A stretch of 64,000 nucleotides of DNA from Magnaporthiopsis rhizophila (Eukaryota > Ascomycota > Sordariomycetes > Magnaporthales > Magnaporthaceae), in the NCBI GenBank assembly GCA_003049465.1, contig PYSS01000004.1, forward strand, positions 128,722 to 192,721, in the 5' to 3' direction. The notes below the pieces were generated by a model, which ran no database searches, had not been told where the DNA came from, and was given only the letters and a program-made list of their open reading frames with translations. Numbering within the stretch: position 1 is the stretch's first letter; each line of letters opens with the position of its first letter. Shown piece after piece: positions 24,534-34,392 of the stretch. A program made the translations under genes and the position numbers.

Positions 24534-25350
24534 GTCAGCACAGACTCGAGAATCTGCAAGATTGGTTACACAGCAGCTCGTGTCTCCCGAGGAGGGCTTT
24601 TTGGCTTGAGTTTGTCTCAGGCGGCAAGTTAGCCCTGAGCTTCCGACACGGCACGAGTCTAGACCCTGTGAGGACTGTGAGTGTTGGTGGTATAGCATGT
24701 TTGCTATGTATGCACCTTTAACCGATCCAATCACTGCCTGCCACCTTAGCTGCCCCCGACCGACCTACCTCTTTACTTGTGCCGAACTAAAGAGATATTA
24801 TGGATGTCGAATGGGTTCGTGATCCGTCATCGGTGAGACCGCTTCTATGAGGTGCGTGGAGACTTGCGGCGGCTGTGGTGGGGTCTGGTCATGCCGCACC
24901 TGAATACGAGGGAAAAAAAGCAAGGGAGAAAAAAAATAACGAGGCGAATTCCCGACATGGTTCCTACATTCGTGCTATTCATAGCATACGCCGCAAGAGG
25001 CATTGCCCGGCGTTGCCAAGGTTCCATGACGGCCCCAGCCCCGGCCCGGGGATAGTGACCGGCCGGCAACCCCATGGGCGCGGAGCGGGATGCTGAGTCT
25101 CGGGAACGGTACAGCCGGGCAGACCAGGGCTCCTGGTTGCGTGTCGTTTGCCGCTGTGCTGTCCTCGCCGAGCCATGGATGGAATCCTTCCGGGGCTTTG
25201 CTGACCCGATTGACCGAAAGAGGCTACTCATTGGCGAATCAGCGTGCACAACTGGCTAGCCGCCTGGGCTCCGCTGCACCCGAGGCGAACGAAGTGAGGT
25301 GATGGGCACAAGTCAACCCTCTCCAGCGAGATGAAAGCCTACAAGCAGCT

Positions 25351-27118
25351 ATGGTTGGCGTTCCTCGGAGTAGCGGCTGTGGCCTTTGCCTGAGACGTCG
25401 CGTCAAGTGCGACGAGGCCCGGCCCGCCTGCGCAAACTGCTCGAAGTATGGCCAGCCATGCCCCGGGTATGAAAAGCCTATCAAATTCGTCGCCGGCAAA
25501 CATGCCGTCCGTCTACGTCAGAGTCGCCAGCAACGGCTGCAAGTGTCGCGGTTGCCGTTGGGAAACCGACATCAAGACGGAGCTGTCAGCGCCGGGACGG
25601 GCCCTTCCGGTGATGGCGGCGGCGGCGGCGGTGAACACCTGGTCGGTTTGCTCACGAGCGAGCATGTCCGGCGCCACCTGGAGCTCCAAGCCGTCGCCGT
25701 CTTCCTAGACCTTGGCGTTAACCGGGCCCAGTTCGTGTCGACCCTGATCGACAGCATCTCGCGGGACCAGTCTGCCGCCGAGGTCGCCTTCTTCCGGCCC
25801 TGGTTTCGCCTCGTGCCGGAGCGTCTGGGCACCAAGGTGACTCTTGACAGTGCCATGCGCGCTCTGACGCTACATCTTCTAGGCAAGAGCAAGGCCGACG
25901 GCCGCCTGATCTCTCAGTCCCGCATGCTGTACGGGCAGTCCATCCAGGCGTTACAGCAGGCCCTCAACCACCCCTCGGAGTGGAGGACGGCCGAGACGCT
26001 CTGCACCACCACGCTTCTCTGCTTTTACGAGGTTTGTGCGAAGCCCACTCGCTCACCTCGGCGCCCTCGTCTGCCCTCTCCGGAGTCCTGACGTTGTTCT
26101 CTGTGTGTCCCGACAGCTTTTTGCTGGTACCACCAGCCACGCGGCGTGGATGGCGCATGCGCGGGGCGTCAGTCGGGTCATCCAGCTCCGTGGCCCCGAC
26201 GCCTACATGACGGATCGCTTCGACAAGATGCTACTGCTAGCTTTCCGTGCAATCATCATAATGAACGCCATGTTCTCTCTCCAAGACTGCTTCCTCGCGC
26301 AGAAGCCATGGCAGAAAGTGTTGCGTATGTGACATTTCGTGGCAGAATTAATATGATGCCTCTGGTATTTTAACTCTGCTCATGAGCCACCGTTTGAATC
26401 TGCCTTCCTTTCAAATCGCCGTCAAAAAGTCGGAGACAAAAACTAAAAAAAAAAAAAAAAAAAAACTGAACATAAATGCCTGATAGAGCACGCGAGCGTC
26501 GATCTCGAGGTACAAACCACACCTCCCGAGTTCGTGCCAGCGATAGACGCCTACTTCCGGAACCTCGTCATGATCCCCTCCTTTGTGCGCCGCCTCATTG
26601 CCATGCGCATAGCCAAGGACCACGGAATCCCGCACAGTCCGGCTCGGGTCGCCGCCCTCCGCCGGGACGCCGAGGAGCAGCTCCTCAAGGAGCGGGCCTG
26701 GTACGCCTCCGTCAAGGACACCCTGCTCCCGCCGCCTAGGGAGGTGCTGTCGCGGGACCCGACGTCTCCTTTTCCCACCGTGCTGCGCCACGAGAACCAG
26801 TGGGCCGGAAGCATCCAGATGAACCACTGGGCGAACACGCTGATACTGCAGGGGACCATCAACGAGTGCGGCGGCCACGCCGAGGACTTCCGGCCGCTCA
26901 ACCGTGTCTTCGCCGACAACATATTCCGCTCGGTCGAGCTCGTCGGCCAGGGCCTCATGGGCCCGCTGAGGTGCTCGTACCCCCTCCGGATCGCCTACGA
27001 GTTTTCCACCCTCGAGATACGCCGGTGGATCGGACGGGTCGTCGCCGGGTTCGAATCGAGGTACGCGGCTACTAGCGTCAAAGACTATCCCGAAGCGATA
27101 CAGGAGAGATTCGCCTGA
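25351..27118 (+). CDS. Zn(II)2Cys6 fungal-type transcription factor
   Basis: Three exons, 25351-26031, 26117-26324 and 26487-27118, give 506 aa. Introns are GT-AG (GTTTGT..CAG and GTATGT..TAG), and the second contains a 21-A run. The N-terminus has a canonical binuclear zinc cluster with Cys at residues 10, 13, 20, 27, 30 and 37 (C-x2-C-x6-C-x6-C-x2-C-x6-C). Basic residues LRRRVK lie between the second and third Cys. The rest is mostly helical and resembles the fungal-specific regulator domain (ALTLHLLGKSKADGRLISQS, then YGQSIQALQQALNHP). In this class such regulators bind CGG half-sites as monomers or dimers in the nucleus. The target cannot be inferred, since the next gene downstream is an unrelated small secreted protein and no metabolic cluster is present. 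It is shorter than many members (600-900 aa) but complete. Confidence 0.92.
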
Positions 27119-27606
27119 GAGCGCCAGAGGAATCCTGGAGGGAGTGTTATCCCCGCCGGGGGCTACGACACAGCTTCGTCAGTCTCACATAGCGACCTGG
27201 CTGGTCGGAGCTACGTGCATTCCACCAGACCTGCCGGGAAAGCGCAAAACTCCATTCATTTTGCGGGAAGGAAACTGCGTTTCTTCGGGTTTGGTATCGG
27301 CAACTTCGATCAGCGTCTCGTGTTCTGTTGAATGCAGGCGCCTTCTTGCCTCTTTCGTCGCTTACGCTCGACTTCACAGATCGTTTGTTTACGTGACGAC
27401 AACAAACAGATAATCTAGAAGCATGGTGAAACCCGTGGCGAATACGCGGTCATGCTCTAGACGTCGTTTTAAATTCAAATACCAGCCCTATCTTATACCA
27501 TAGCTGCTGCGTACACAAGTCAGCCTATACCCAAAGCCCTCCATTCCTCCTTGGGCATCCATCACTCAACCCTGCCTCCGTCTGTCCACCATTCCCGTCA
27601 GCAACC
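27119..27606. other. Spacer and promoter of the small secreted protein
   Basis: A 488-bp region between the regulator stop and the next ATG, with no other gene. The last 120 bp are C-rich (CATCCATCACTCAACCCTGC), as in fungal leaders. Confidence 0.5.
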
Positions 27607-27990
27607 ATGGCGACGTTCCTGCAAACCCAGCCCTGCCGTATTTCCACCCTTGTCGTCGTCTACCTGTTGCTGCTCGCAGCCGCGACAGCGACAACAGCGA
27701 TGACCTCTTCAACGGGCGGCGGCGGCGGCGGCCATGCCATGGCCAGAACAAGCAAGAGGATTAACAGCGACGGCGCTCAGATGACGAACGACCGACGGCG
27801 ACGGCAGCTGGTCATCGACCCACCCACAGCGGTCTGCGGGCCGTGTACGCAGGAAGGCGTCAGGTGGTGTGTCCAGTGCTCCATGGCTCACAAAGTGCAC
27901 TGCACCGACGAGTTCCCGGTCCCGTGCGAGTTGGCCATCGATAATGGCAAGCCTGGCTTGGAGGATGGTTGGTGCACATCGCGGACTTGA
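27607..27990 (+). CDS. Small cysteine-rich secreted protein, function unknown
   Basis: A single exon of 127 aa. Residues 12-30 form a signal-peptide-like segment (STLVVVYLLLLAAATATT). A Gly-rich stretch (36-42) and two dibasic or tetrabasic sites (KR at 50-51, RRRR at 63-66) follow, which could be Kex2-type processing sites. The C-terminal half holds seven Cys (77, 80, 88, 91, 99, 107, 123), in CGPC and CVQC pairs and single positions. The ATG context (AGCAACCATGG) is good. Small size, signal peptide, possible pro-region and many Cys are features of fungal secreted proteins, including effectors, but I recognise no family. A spurious frame is possible, although the clean signal peptide and clustered Cys argue for a real gene. 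Confidence 0.65.
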   Translation: MATFLQTQPCRISTLVVVYLLLLAAATATTAMTSSTGGGGGGHAMARTSKRINSDGAQMTNDRRRRQLVIDPPTAVCGPCTQEGVRWCVQCSMAHKVHCTDEFPVPCELAIDNGKPGLEDGWCTSRT

Positions 27991-28409
27991 AGGAGACTGA
28001 CGCGGTTAACGTGGTTCAAGGGGATGTGTTGCGCGACAAGGGATGGATGCGAAGTGGTCTAGCTCTACTGCGCAAAGGCTCTTCATCAGCCCCTGAAAGT
28101 TAAAATATCCAGATTGGCCAGAGAAAACACGTCAAGACGGGAGAAGAAGACGCAGCTTTTACACCAAGCAACACCTATAAATCAATTCTCGCCAGGCAGT
28201 GGCAGGCAGCTATGTGTATGTATAATAAGAAAATGAGGTTTCCGCGCTGTTTCCAATAAAAGGAGTGGTCCCACGCCTTGTCCGCCGTCGTCCCCATTCC
28301 CGGAGATGTTTAACCTTTATCAACAAGCCTCGTCTAGAAGGTGTTTGCCGAGCGACCGATTCCGGCCGAGTTACGTACGTCGACCGCCGACCGCTCCTAA
28401 CCTTATAAG

Positions 28410-28543
28410 CCTCACAAAACCTTACTACCTTTCGTCTTCCCGAGGTCGATAGTTCGAATCCCGGTTCGACCAAAATCCTCACGAAACCTTGCCACCCTTC
28501 GTCCTCCTGAGATCGACGGTTCGAATCCCGGTTCGACCAAAAG
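28410..28543 (+). repeat. Tandem duplication of a 67-bp tRNA-like (B-box) unit
   Basis: Two head-to-tail units, 28410-28476 and 28477-28543. Both carry the block GTTCGAATCCCGGTTCGACC, which contains a Pol III B-box (GGTTCGAATCC in the second copy) and looks like the 3' part of a tRNA (T-loop, then an acceptor-like TTCGACCA). The T-stem does not pair properly and no matching 5' half is seen, so neither is a functional tRNA. By eye the copies differ at about ten sites, nearly all transitions. Confidence 0.75.
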
Positions 28544-28734
28544 TCTGCCAAGGAATTTCATGGAGGGGAGGAACAAGGAGGACTCAAGGAGTTTCAGGTT
28601 CAGGGGAAGGGGGGCGGGTTGGGTGGTTGGGTGCCTGCCCTTCCGGGGGGACTGGATAGGTACATAGTGGCCTAGATAGCATGCTGTGCCTGCGTGATGT
28701 GTGATGTTGTAGGCTTGTAGCGTCCGCGCCGTCC

Positions 28735-29168
28735 TGGCCACACCCACTGTCCATCCACACCAAGCCTAGTCCGCCTGTAGGGCCTAGTCCACGCCCAGTC
28801 CACACCATCCACTCCACCACCTACTTGTAAAAGTCCTGTAAAGCCCCGTCCACACCGTTACGTCCGCACCTGTGACGCCCAGTTCACACCTGTCCATACT
28901 ATCCCAGTCCACCTGTATAGCCCTGTAAGCCAAGCCCAGTCCGCACCGTCCGGTCCATCCAAAGTCCAGTTCCCACTCAGTCCATACCGTCCCATCCACA
29001 CTGTAATCCCGGTCCGCACCACCCAGTCCACCCGACACTTGTAAAGCCCCGTCCATACCGTCCAGCCCACCTGTAAGTCCCAGCCCACAGCTGTAAAGTC
29101 CATACCTTCCCATCCAACCTGTAGAGTCCACACCTGCAGAATCCGCACCTGTAGAGTCCACACTGTAA
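28735..29168 (+). repeat. Degenerate minisatellite of CCTGTARAGTCCACA-like units
   Basis: About 430 bp built from variants of CCTGTAGAGTCCACA (15 bp) and shorter GTCCACACC words, for example near-perfect 15-bp units around 29120-29165. Copies become less regular towards 28735. Reading frames through it encode repeated Trp/Thr/Gly-rich peptides and are not treated as genes. Confidence 0.8.
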
Positions 29169-29308
29169 ACCGAAGTAAAACCCTCAAGTGGGGGTTTTCG
29201 TAGCTGTCCACCCCCATCCGGGGTTGGGCAGTGAGCTTTTGTTCTTTTGATGTCTTTTCATGAAACATTTGCCCCCTTTTCTTTATTCACTGCAATTATT
29301 CCGTCTCT

Positions 29309-31072
29309 CTAGCTAGGTAGGCTAGCCTCGGTAGCCGCCTCGGTCCGGCACCGTTGGCACATACACCAGCCCCCAAGGCTGCCGCTAGCCCATTCGCGCC
29401 GCTGCTGCACTGGCATGTCGACGTCGCAGTAATGGTTCAACACCTCCTCGCCGGCCTTGATGCCGGCCGGCCGCCGTCCAACAATAGTGTTTCCCTCCTG
29501 GCCGCCCTGCCCAGTAACCACCCAAGCCACGCGCTGCTCCCGGGCTTTCAAGCACATCTTACCACCCCACTCCCAGGTGACGTTGGGATCGCAGTCGTGG
29601 TTGGCGAGGCACCAGAAGGGATGCACGGCGGCGACGTCGGGCCTGCCGTCGCGCGTGCTCTTGCGCGCGGAAGCCGTGCCGCGGAACTTGGCATAGCACG
29701 TATTGAGCACCCAGACGTCGTGCCGCGCCAGCGTCGCGTATATGTCGACATCCATGCGCTCTAGCACGTGCAGTGGCGCTTCGACGTTGAACTTGAAGGA
29801 GAAGGGGAGGGTGCAGCCGCTGGGGCGGGAGTGGAAGGGCAGGCCCCCGGACACGTCGTCGCCGTCGTCGTCCTGGTCGAGCAGCAGCGGCGGCGGCGGG
29901 TTCCTGACAAAGTCGCCCCAGATGTACTTGATCTCGCGCACGTCCAGCGGGTGGAGGTCCTGGTGCGCGGCCATGGCGAGCAGACGTGCGAGTAGGAGGA
30001 GGTAGAGCGAGTGGTCGACGTCGGCGGCCTCTGGGTCCTTGGAGATGGAATCGACGCCCAGATCGCAGACGGCCGGGTGATAGAGCTCCATGGCGCGGTC
30101 GAAGCAGTCCTGCCCGCAAAACACGGCGTCGCTGCAGTCTGGGCACTCGACCGCCGCGCCTTCGGAGCCGAGCTCGGGCAGCTCCTCCCCGCAGGCGTCG
30201 CAGACGGGATCCTGCAGCCGGTTGTTGGCCGTGAGCGCCGAGAACTCGCGCAGGACCACCTCTCCGGGGGCGATATCCTCGTCTGCGAATACGCCGAGCT
30301 GTTTGCAGGTCATTGGTGTTGAGGCGGCGGCGGCTGTTGTTGACTGCTGGTCCTGCTGCTGGCCACCGTCGAAGAGGATGGGGAGCTCCGATGCCTTGAC
30401 CACACACTTGGGTGCCATCTTGGCGAGCTCGGCGTTGAGAAAGGCAAGGGACTCCTCCGAAAAGCGGTCGGGCTCGTGCGTGTTCCACGGGTAAACCTCT
30501 CGGCGGGCGAGGCCGCTGTCCGGCAGGTCTTCGGCATCGCATGAGTCCCGCTTTAGCATCGAGCGGGCTGCTGCGTCCACTCTACGTCTTATGCTGAGGA
30601 GCTCTGTATCGTCTGGGAAGGATGCTAGGCCTCTTTCACAGAATGTGTTTGCACTCTTCAGGCAGCCGCATCGAAGTAAACTCAAGGACAGTATCCGAAA
30701 GCAGCGGATCAGGGCCGCCACCACGAGCCCGGCGTGTTGTGTGGCATCACCGGCCAGTTCGGGTTTAGCGACCGCCTGAGGAGCATGCCGCAGCATCTCT
30801 GGGAGGTTGTCGCTAGAGTACGCTTCCAAGCCCTCGACGGCCTGCTCATGGTACTCAAAGCCCTCGTTGGTGACCTCGTCTGTCAGGAGGAGAGCCCGGT
30901 AGGCATCGCCACAGGCAAGGTCGGGATATTCCAGGATTGAGTATACAGCAGCGCGCTGGAGATATAGAACCAAGTCGTAAGGGGAGGCCTCGATGGCTTC
31001 GGTCAACTCTTGGCGTCGTTCCAGGAGTTTGGCCAAGCGCGAGTCTGCAGAGTTTTTCGAGCCCCCTGGCAT
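29309..31072 (-). CDS. SET and MYND-type zinc finger protein (SMYD-like)
   Basis: A single exon of 587 aa. The N-terminal 170 residues look like a TPR-type helical region (LVLYLQRAAVYSILEYPDLA). The SET domain is split as in SMYD proteins. An N-terminal part at about 258-285 (LGVFADEDIAPGEVVLRE) is followed by a MYND-like finger at about 291-336 with CDAC, CPDC, FCGQDC and HPAVC. The catalytic part has HPFWCLANHDCDPNVTWEW and GEEVLNHYCDVDMPVQQRRE, followed by a post-SET-like CMCQRC. In known members this fold transfers methyl groups from S-adenosylmethionine to lysine in histones or other proteins. The usual NHS-C-PN motif reads NHDCDPN here, which remains consistent with SAM binding. The substrate is unknown. 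The gene is divergent from the phosphatase gene at 31831. Confidence 0.9.
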   Translation of the reverse strand: MPGGSKNSADSRLAKLLERRQELTEAIEASPYDLVLYLQRAAVYSILEYPDLACGDAYRALLLTDEVTNEGFEYHEQAVEGLEAYSSDNLPEMLRHAPQAVAKPELAGDATQHAGLVVAALIRCFRILSLSLLRCGCLKSANTFCERGLASFPDDTELLSIRRRVDAAARSMLKRDSCDAEDLPDSGLARREVYPWNTHEPDRFSEESLAFLNAELAKMAPKCVVKASELPILFDGGQQQDQQSTTAAAASTPMTCKQLGVFADEDIAPGEVVLREFSALTANNRLQDPVCDACGEELPELGSEGAAVECPDCSDAVFCGQDCFDRAMELYHPAVCDLGVDSISKDPEAADVDHSLYLLLLARLLAMAAHQDLHPLDVREIKYIWGDFVRNPPPPLLLDQDDDGDDVSGGLPFHSRPSGCTLPFSFKFNVEAPLHVLERMDVDIYATLARHDVWVLNTCYAKFRGTASARKSTRDGRPDVAAVHPFWCLANHDCDPNVTWEWGGKMCLKAREQRVAWVVTGQGGQEGNTIVGRRPAGIKAGEEVLNHYCDVDMPVQQRREWASGSLGGWCMCQRCRTEAATEASLPS

Positions 31073-31830
31073 GACCGCGTCTGGAGATATAGCTAGACGG
31101 CCGATGTCGTTTCTTTCAGTATGTTATAGCTCCTGGACAGGTATATAAGATCCGGTTTGAGTGGCGCTTGAGGTTGGGGCAATCGCCCTGTCGTCTCTGT
31201 GATATCCCCGAAAGTCGGAGATTTCTTTTGTCAAAAAGCCCCAGGTTCAAAACGGTTGATGTTCGACAATAAAGTCCGGCGTGAACGTGATGTGTTCCGG
31301 CGTCGGACGGATTATGCGAGAGTGGAAAATTCTGATGCGGGGGAGCTGTGAGAATGAAAATAGGGGCTTGATAGGCTCTTGCTCAGTGACGTGCAGGCTG
31401 GTAGCAGGCTTGAAGGAGCCATCAATTTCACCCAAAATCAATTTTTCTTCTTTGTGATTCCTCGTTTCCCCTTTTCGGCCAGATGCGTGTGCTTGCTATT
31501 TTATTCTTTTGACTCAATCTAGGACTCTCTTTTTTGCGCCGTGCTGACGTTTTCCTGGGCATTTTCTTTCCTCGGTGACACATTGGTTTCGCCGGGAACA
31601 CGATTCGTACGTGAATCAATTCCCGTACTGTTCCTTTCCATTGCCGTTTGCTTGGCAAATCGCTCATTTAGTCCCGACCCAACATCAACGCTGGCCGAGT
31701 TCGACCCTGCCCAGATTAAACCGCCATTGATCAAGATTGATATCCAACGACCAGTAAATCGGCTCCTACTATCCTCCTCGTCCACAAACAGTGACTGTCT
31801 ACCTGCGTCAGACGCGGAGATCCCTCGAAA
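31073..31830. other. Divergent promoter region (SET gene / phosphatase)
   Basis: This 758-bp region is shared by two divergent genes. TATATAAG occurs near 31142 (AGGTATATAAGATC), closer to the SET gene. No reading frame with domain features is seen. Confidence 0.45.
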
Positions 31831-33041
31831 ATGGCGCAAACGCAGAGTCCCCCTCGGTACCTGTCGGGAGATGCGCCAGCGATAGCTGAGTTTCTCGACA
31901 AGTTTGACGTGCGTGGCATCCAAGAGAATGGATAAAAAAATAGGGAACAACTCCCTTTTGCACCGCACGACGGACAGGCTGTGGGAGTGCTGTTTAGAGT
32001 AGAATTGAGTGCTCACATGAACCATCATCTATCTAGACATTCTTGTTGGACTGTGATGGTACGGGCGCCATAACAAGACTGCCATCACATGTACACTGTT
32101 GCTGACTATCTAACAGGCGTCCTCTGGTCTGGCGAGCACGTCTTTGAGGGCGTGCCCGAGACCATCGCCATGCTGAGAGCTAAAAGTCGGTGCCAACCCA
32201 TCCATATCCTCTTTCTCCTCCGCAGCCCCGAGAAGGAGCTACAGACTCATAGAAATGAAAAAAAAAAAAAAATGGTGATACAGACAAGAGAACCGTGTTT
32301 GTGACCAACAACTCGACCAAGTCGCGGGCCGAGTACCAAAAAAAGCTGGCGTCCAAGGGCATCGAGTGCGAGGTCGACGACATCTTCGGCTCCGCCTACT
32401 CGGCCGCCATCTACATCTCGCGCATCCTCAAGCTTCCCGGCCCCAAGAACAAAGTCTACGTGATCGGCGAGAAGGGCATCGAGGACGAGCTCGAGTCCGA
32501 GGGCGTCCCCTTCATCGGCGGCACCGACCCGGCCTACCGTCGCGACATGACTGAGGCCGACTGGAAGGGCCTGGCCGACGGCTCGGCGCTGGACCCGGAC
32601 GTGGGCGTCGTGCTGGCTGGGCTCGACTTTCACATCAACTACCTCAAGCTGTCGCACGGCTACCAGTACCTGCGCCGGGGCGCCGTCTTCATGGCGTCAA
32701 ACACGGACAGCACGCTGCCGCTCAGCCACAACTTCTTCCCCGGCGCCGGCTCCATCCTGATCCCGCTCGTCAACATGACGGGCGAGCGGCCGCTGGCCCT
32801 CGGCAAGCCCAGCCAAGCCATGATGGACGCGGTCGAGGGCAAGTTCAAGCTGGACCGCGCGCGGACCTGCATGATCGGCGACCGACTCGACACCGACATC
32901 AAGTTCGGCGTCGACGGCCACCTCGGCGGCACCCTGGCCGTCCAGACGGGCGTCAACAAGAAGGACGACTGGGAGAAGGAGGATGCGGTCGCGCGCCCTT
33001 CGTTCTACGTCGATAGCCTGAGTGACCTCCATGGGCCCTAG
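31831..33041 (+). CDS. 4-nitrophenylphosphatase / phosphoglycolate phosphatase (HAD family)
   Basis: Four exons, 31831-31908, 32037-32058 (22 nt), 32117-32185 and 32284-33041, give 308 aa. Introns use GTGCGT, GTACGG and GTCGGT donors with AG acceptors. The last donor is weak, but only this join restores the frame and family sequence. HAD motif I is completed across the 22-nt exon (FLLDCDGVLW, nucleophile Asp31 and Asp33). Motif II is FVTNNST, the motif III Lys is in LGKPS, and motif IV is GDRLDTDIKFG. The C2-type cap between motifs II and III identifies the PGP/PHO13 branch. In yeast and mammals these enzymes clear 2-phosphoglycolate and other toxic side products of glycolysis. The gene converges on the FAH-family gene 208 bp away. 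Confidence 0.93.
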
Positions 33042-33249
33042 GGCACTGGTCGCATCCCCTGGATGAGACATGATGATGAGTCTATAGAATTCGGACCACC
33101 AGAATATGCGGGGGCGGCGGCTGAATCATCAATAGAATGCAATTTCTTTTTACGGTGTGTCCCGTATAACTTGTATTTGGTTCCTCACATACCTGCTCCC
33201 GAAGGTGTCACGGCAGGCACGGGACTAAGGACCACGTGTAGCCTCCGCC

Positions 33250-34392
33250 TCACTTCTCATAAACAACCCGATTGCGTATCTTCCCAATGCCCCCAATCTC
33301 AACCTCGAGTACATCGTTCTCCTTGACCGCGACCTGCGGCGACCGGCCCAGTCCCACCCCGGCTGGCGTTCCCGTGAATATGAGCGTGCCGGGAAGCAGC
33401 GTCATGGCCCGGCTCAGGAAAGAGACGAGCCTGGCGACGCCAAATACCATCTGGTCCGTGTTGCTGTCCTGCATCGTCTGTCCGTTGAGCATGGCGCGGA
33501 TGGGCAGGTCCGCCGCGTCGCCGCCGCCGCCGAGGGTCTCTTTCGGCACGATGGTCGGGCCGATGGGTGCGCTGCTGTCGAAGCTCTTGGAGAAGCACCA
33601 CTGGCCGCCGCCGAGGGATTTCTCCAGCTGCCACGGTCGGTTTGAGAAGTCGTTTCCGGCCTGCTCGGATAGCCGTTAGCGTCCCGGCGACCCGGCGACT
33701 CAAAACGGTTATAATTGGGAGTGTGATGGTTTGGCATACGGTGTAGCCATAGACGTGGTCCAGCGCTTGTGCTTCCGAGATGCGAGAGGCCTCCCTGCCG
33801 ATTACAACGACCTGTTTGGTTTGACCCTGCGCGTTAGACACTTCTTTTTCCGCTACAGTTCTGCAGATTAATTGGGGAGAAGTGGCGTGCTAGCTCAGCC
33901 TCGTAATCCAACCCGCCCTTCTCCCACGACATGCGGGGGATGAAGAGATCATCGTTGGGCCCGGAAAGTGCCGTGATGGGCTTGTGGCTGTTTGGACCGC
34001 GGACAGTCAGCACGCCCAACGCCCGGCACGGAAGAAAAAAATGTTGCCGGGCCTCACAAGACTACCGGGACGGCCGGGATGGCCATCTTGGCCTCGTCGG
34101 CATGGTCCCGGTAGTTCAGGCCTATGCAGATGACACCGCGGCAGTCCTCCTGGGCGAGGGGCGAGAGCAGGCGGGCCACCTGCTGGCGGACGCCCGTCGG
34201 CGCGGCGCCGACTGAGAATGGATGGTGGCCTGGCGTCAGGAGCTCGGCCTCGTGGAGGGCTTCGTCGGCAGCTAGCCCGTAGTGCGTCTTGCCGTCGGTC
34301 TGAGAGACGAAGCGGATCAGGCGTCCCGGCGACGTGCTGGGCCTGTGCAGATTGTGTAGGAACGCTGCTCGGGCGAGACGTGATGACAACAT
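33250..34392 (-). CDS. Fumarylacetoacetate hydrolase-family protein (FAHD2-like)
   Basis: Four exons on the minus strand (34058-34392, 33891-33987, 33740-33811, 33250-33660) give 304 aa. The N-terminus MLSSRLARAAFLHNLHRPS is Arg-rich and lacks acidic residues, so mitochondrial import is likely. The FAH domain has GLNYRDHADE (91-100), KPITALSGPNDDLFIP, LDYEAEL with the metal-binding Glu residues (141, 143), VYGYTAGNDFSNRPWQ, and the ending LPGTLIFTGTPAGVG. Relatives hydrolyse or decarboxylate acylpyruvates and oxaloacetate. Intron 2 (33812-33890) has no GT donor where the protein demands one. A GC donor (CTA|GCACG) with a TCTAAC branch and a CAG acceptor gives the expected EAEL-VVVIG join. Either this is a GC-AG intron or the donor is mutated or misread. 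Confidence 0.85.

Larger units (their letters stand above)
21463..25350. other. Gene-poor region before the Zn2Cys6 regulator (right part)
   Basis: No supported gene. Contents include a (TTG)n-rich patch near 22349-22396, a C20 run followed by T11 at 22986-23016, and ACCTACCTACCTAGGTA near 23715. The assembly gap lies in poly-T at 24445-24532. Frames in this part lack domains and have no convincing splice partners. Confidence 0.5.
27991..29308. other. Repeat-bearing intergenic region
   Basis: About 1.3 kb between the secreted-protein gene and the converging SET gene. It contains AATAAA near 28246, a 67-bp tRNA-like duplication and a long degenerate minisatellite, listed separately. No gene is supported. 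Confidence 0.6.

Noticed and set aside
24412..24734. Frames across the poly-T/N region
   Set aside because: Translate to Phe or Lys runs and unknown residues around an assembly gap.
28440..28540. Possible tRNA genes
   Set aside because: B-box and acceptor-like ends are present, but the T-stem does not pair and no 5' half was found, so they are listed as tRNA-like repeats instead.
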